A DNA stretch of 64,000 nt, taken from positions 186,001 to 250,000 of the forward strand of contig CAVSND010000006.1 of assembly GCA_963729215.1 (NCBI GenBank), given 5' to 3'. Every line of letters begins with the position of its first letter. Within the stretch, counting starts at the first letter, position 1. The position numbers and the translations under genes are program-made. Below, piece after piece: positions 63,460 through 64,000 of the stretch. The DNA comes from CAVQJU01 sp963729215 (lineage in GTDB: Bacteria > Acidobacteriota > Vicinamibacteria > Vicinamibacterales > CAVVIG01). The notes below the pieces were generated by a model. That model made no database searches, was not told the origin of the DNA, and saw only the letters and a program-made list of their open reading frames with translations.

Positions 63460-63480
63460 CGAGCACGACCCGTGTGCTCG
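63460..63480. terminator. Short hairpin after the lactonase-like gene
   Basis: CGAGCAC and GTGCTCG pair around a 7-nt loop, followed by GGCGTTTC. It is 66 bp after the stop at 63394. The stem is only 7 bp and the T run is short, so this is a weak candidate. Confidence 0.35.
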
Positions 63481-63564
63481 GGCGTTTCAGGAAGCAAACC
63501 ACGGGCCCACGTTCGATATTTCCTCACTGGCACATCCGTTGCGAAGCCCGGCGGCGGGGGCGAA

Positions 63565-64000
63565 ATGGATCTGCTGCGGGCCGTCGAAAATAGCGGGTTC
63601 GGGATCTGGGTACGCGAGTCGGGTTCGGTGTGGTCCTACCCGACCATCATCTTCCTGCACGCAGTCGGTCTCACCTTCGTCGCCGGCGTGAATGCGGCGA
63701 TGGACCTCAGGCTCCTCGGATTCGCGCCACGGCTCCCGGTCACGTCCATGGCAGGACTGTTCCCGGTGATGTGGGTTGGCTTCTGGATCAACGCGCTGTC
63801 GGGTCTCGCGCTGCTGATAGCCGACGCCTCGACGATGATGGTCAGCTGGGTGTTCTGGGTGAAGATGGCCGCCATCGCGCTGGCGGTCGTGAACTTGATC
63901 GTCATCCGGCGGCTGATGTTCGTCGATGTTCCCGAGTCCGGGATCGCGCGGGACATCGTTCCGGTGCGCGTGAAGATGCTCGCCGGCACCTCGCTGTTCT
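63565..64000 (+). CDS. DUF6644-like membrane protein, 3' end outside window
   Basis: An ATG at 63565 after GGCGGGGG opens a frame with no stop before the right edge (145 residues seen). It starts MDLLRAVENSGFGIWVRESG and has four or so hydrophobic segments: YPTIIFLHAVGLTFVAGVN, MDLRLLGFAP, ALSGLALLIADA and FWVKMAAIALAVVNLIVI. The pattern of a short N-terminal W-x-x-x-SxxxYPxxxxxHxxG segment with M-x-DLRLLG fits DUF6644-type integral membrane proteins of unknown role. The His in the first helix may be a heme or metal ligand, as inference. Confidence 0.75.
   Translation, partial: MDLLRAVENSGFGIWVRESGSVWSYPTIIFLHAVGLTFVAGVNAAMDLRLLGFAPRLPVTSMAGLFPVMWVGFWINALSGLALLIADASTMMVSWVFWVKMAAIALAVVNLIVIRRLMFVDVPESGIARDIVPVRVKMLAGTSLF

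Noticed and set aside
1..64000. Mobile element, prophage or genomic island
   Set aside because: No integrase, transposase, att site or tRNA was seen; gene content is typical chromosomal envelope material.

Overview
The window looks like a chromosomal segment of an Acidobacteriota genome, probably of the Vicinamibacteria type. This is inferred from high GC, Oar-like TonB receptors with an N-terminal carboxypeptidase-regulatory domain, paired DUF1592/DUF1552 proteins, PQQ dehydrogenases, DUF4159 proteins, many Tat and Sec signal peptides, and lineage-typical palindromic repeats. No rRNA, tRNA, CRISPR array, transposase or phage gene was seen. Most genes encode exported or envelope proteins.

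Layout. 1-8.7 kb: a TPR protein cut by the left edge, a divergent DUF481 outer-membrane protein, a secreted lineage-specific protein, a CE15-like esterase, a Tat-exported phospholipase C, two small secreted families and a DinB-like protein. 8.7-17.9 kb, mostly minus strand: a lipoprotein TPR-CHAT peptidase, an unknown protein, an ArsC/Spx-like protein, an MFS exporter overlapping a Tat nitrilase, a DUF4159 protein and an ArnT-like membrane glycosyltransferase. 17.9-28.8 kb: a PQQ sugar dehydrogenase, a CHAT remnant, MBL-fold proteins, small DUF2934 and DUF1801 proteins, a beta-propeller lipoprotein, two related secreted proteins, a thioesterase/aminotransferase wreck, a DUF6178-like protein and a 36-residue membrane protein. 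29-35.6 kb: two tandem TonB-dependent receptors with duplicated promoter and leader. 35.8-48.1 kb: a long minus-strand array running MBL protein, DUF1592 cytochrome, DUF1552, ankyrin protein, PQQ dehydrogenase, PQQ dehydrogenase-cytochrome c, then a heme/alpha-toroid/ankyrin fusion. 48.3-64 kb: DUF4198, a tannase-like protein with a degenerate catalytic site, cupin, aldo-keto reductase, S9 peptidase, P450, TolC, dienelactone hydrolase, FAD monooxygenase, a Ser/Thr kinase, a second DUF4159 protein, an AHL-lactonase-like MBL protein and a membrane protein cut by the right edge.

The 35.8-48.1 kb array is the most coherent functional unit. It reads as a periplasmic oxidation module in which quinoprotein dehydrogenases could pass electrons to several c-type cytochromes, with ankyrin proteins as scaffolds. 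That role is inference. Three palindromic REP elements were found, two of them in spacers of this array.

A major caveat is that many conserved genes are split by single-base frame changes while their residues stay conserved on both sides. Comparison of the two TonB copies shows at least one of these is an extra base in a G run. Uncorrected indel errors are the simplest explanation, though real decay cannot be excluded for the second TonB copy, the aminotransferase or the CHAT remnant. Spans below for such genes join the pieces.
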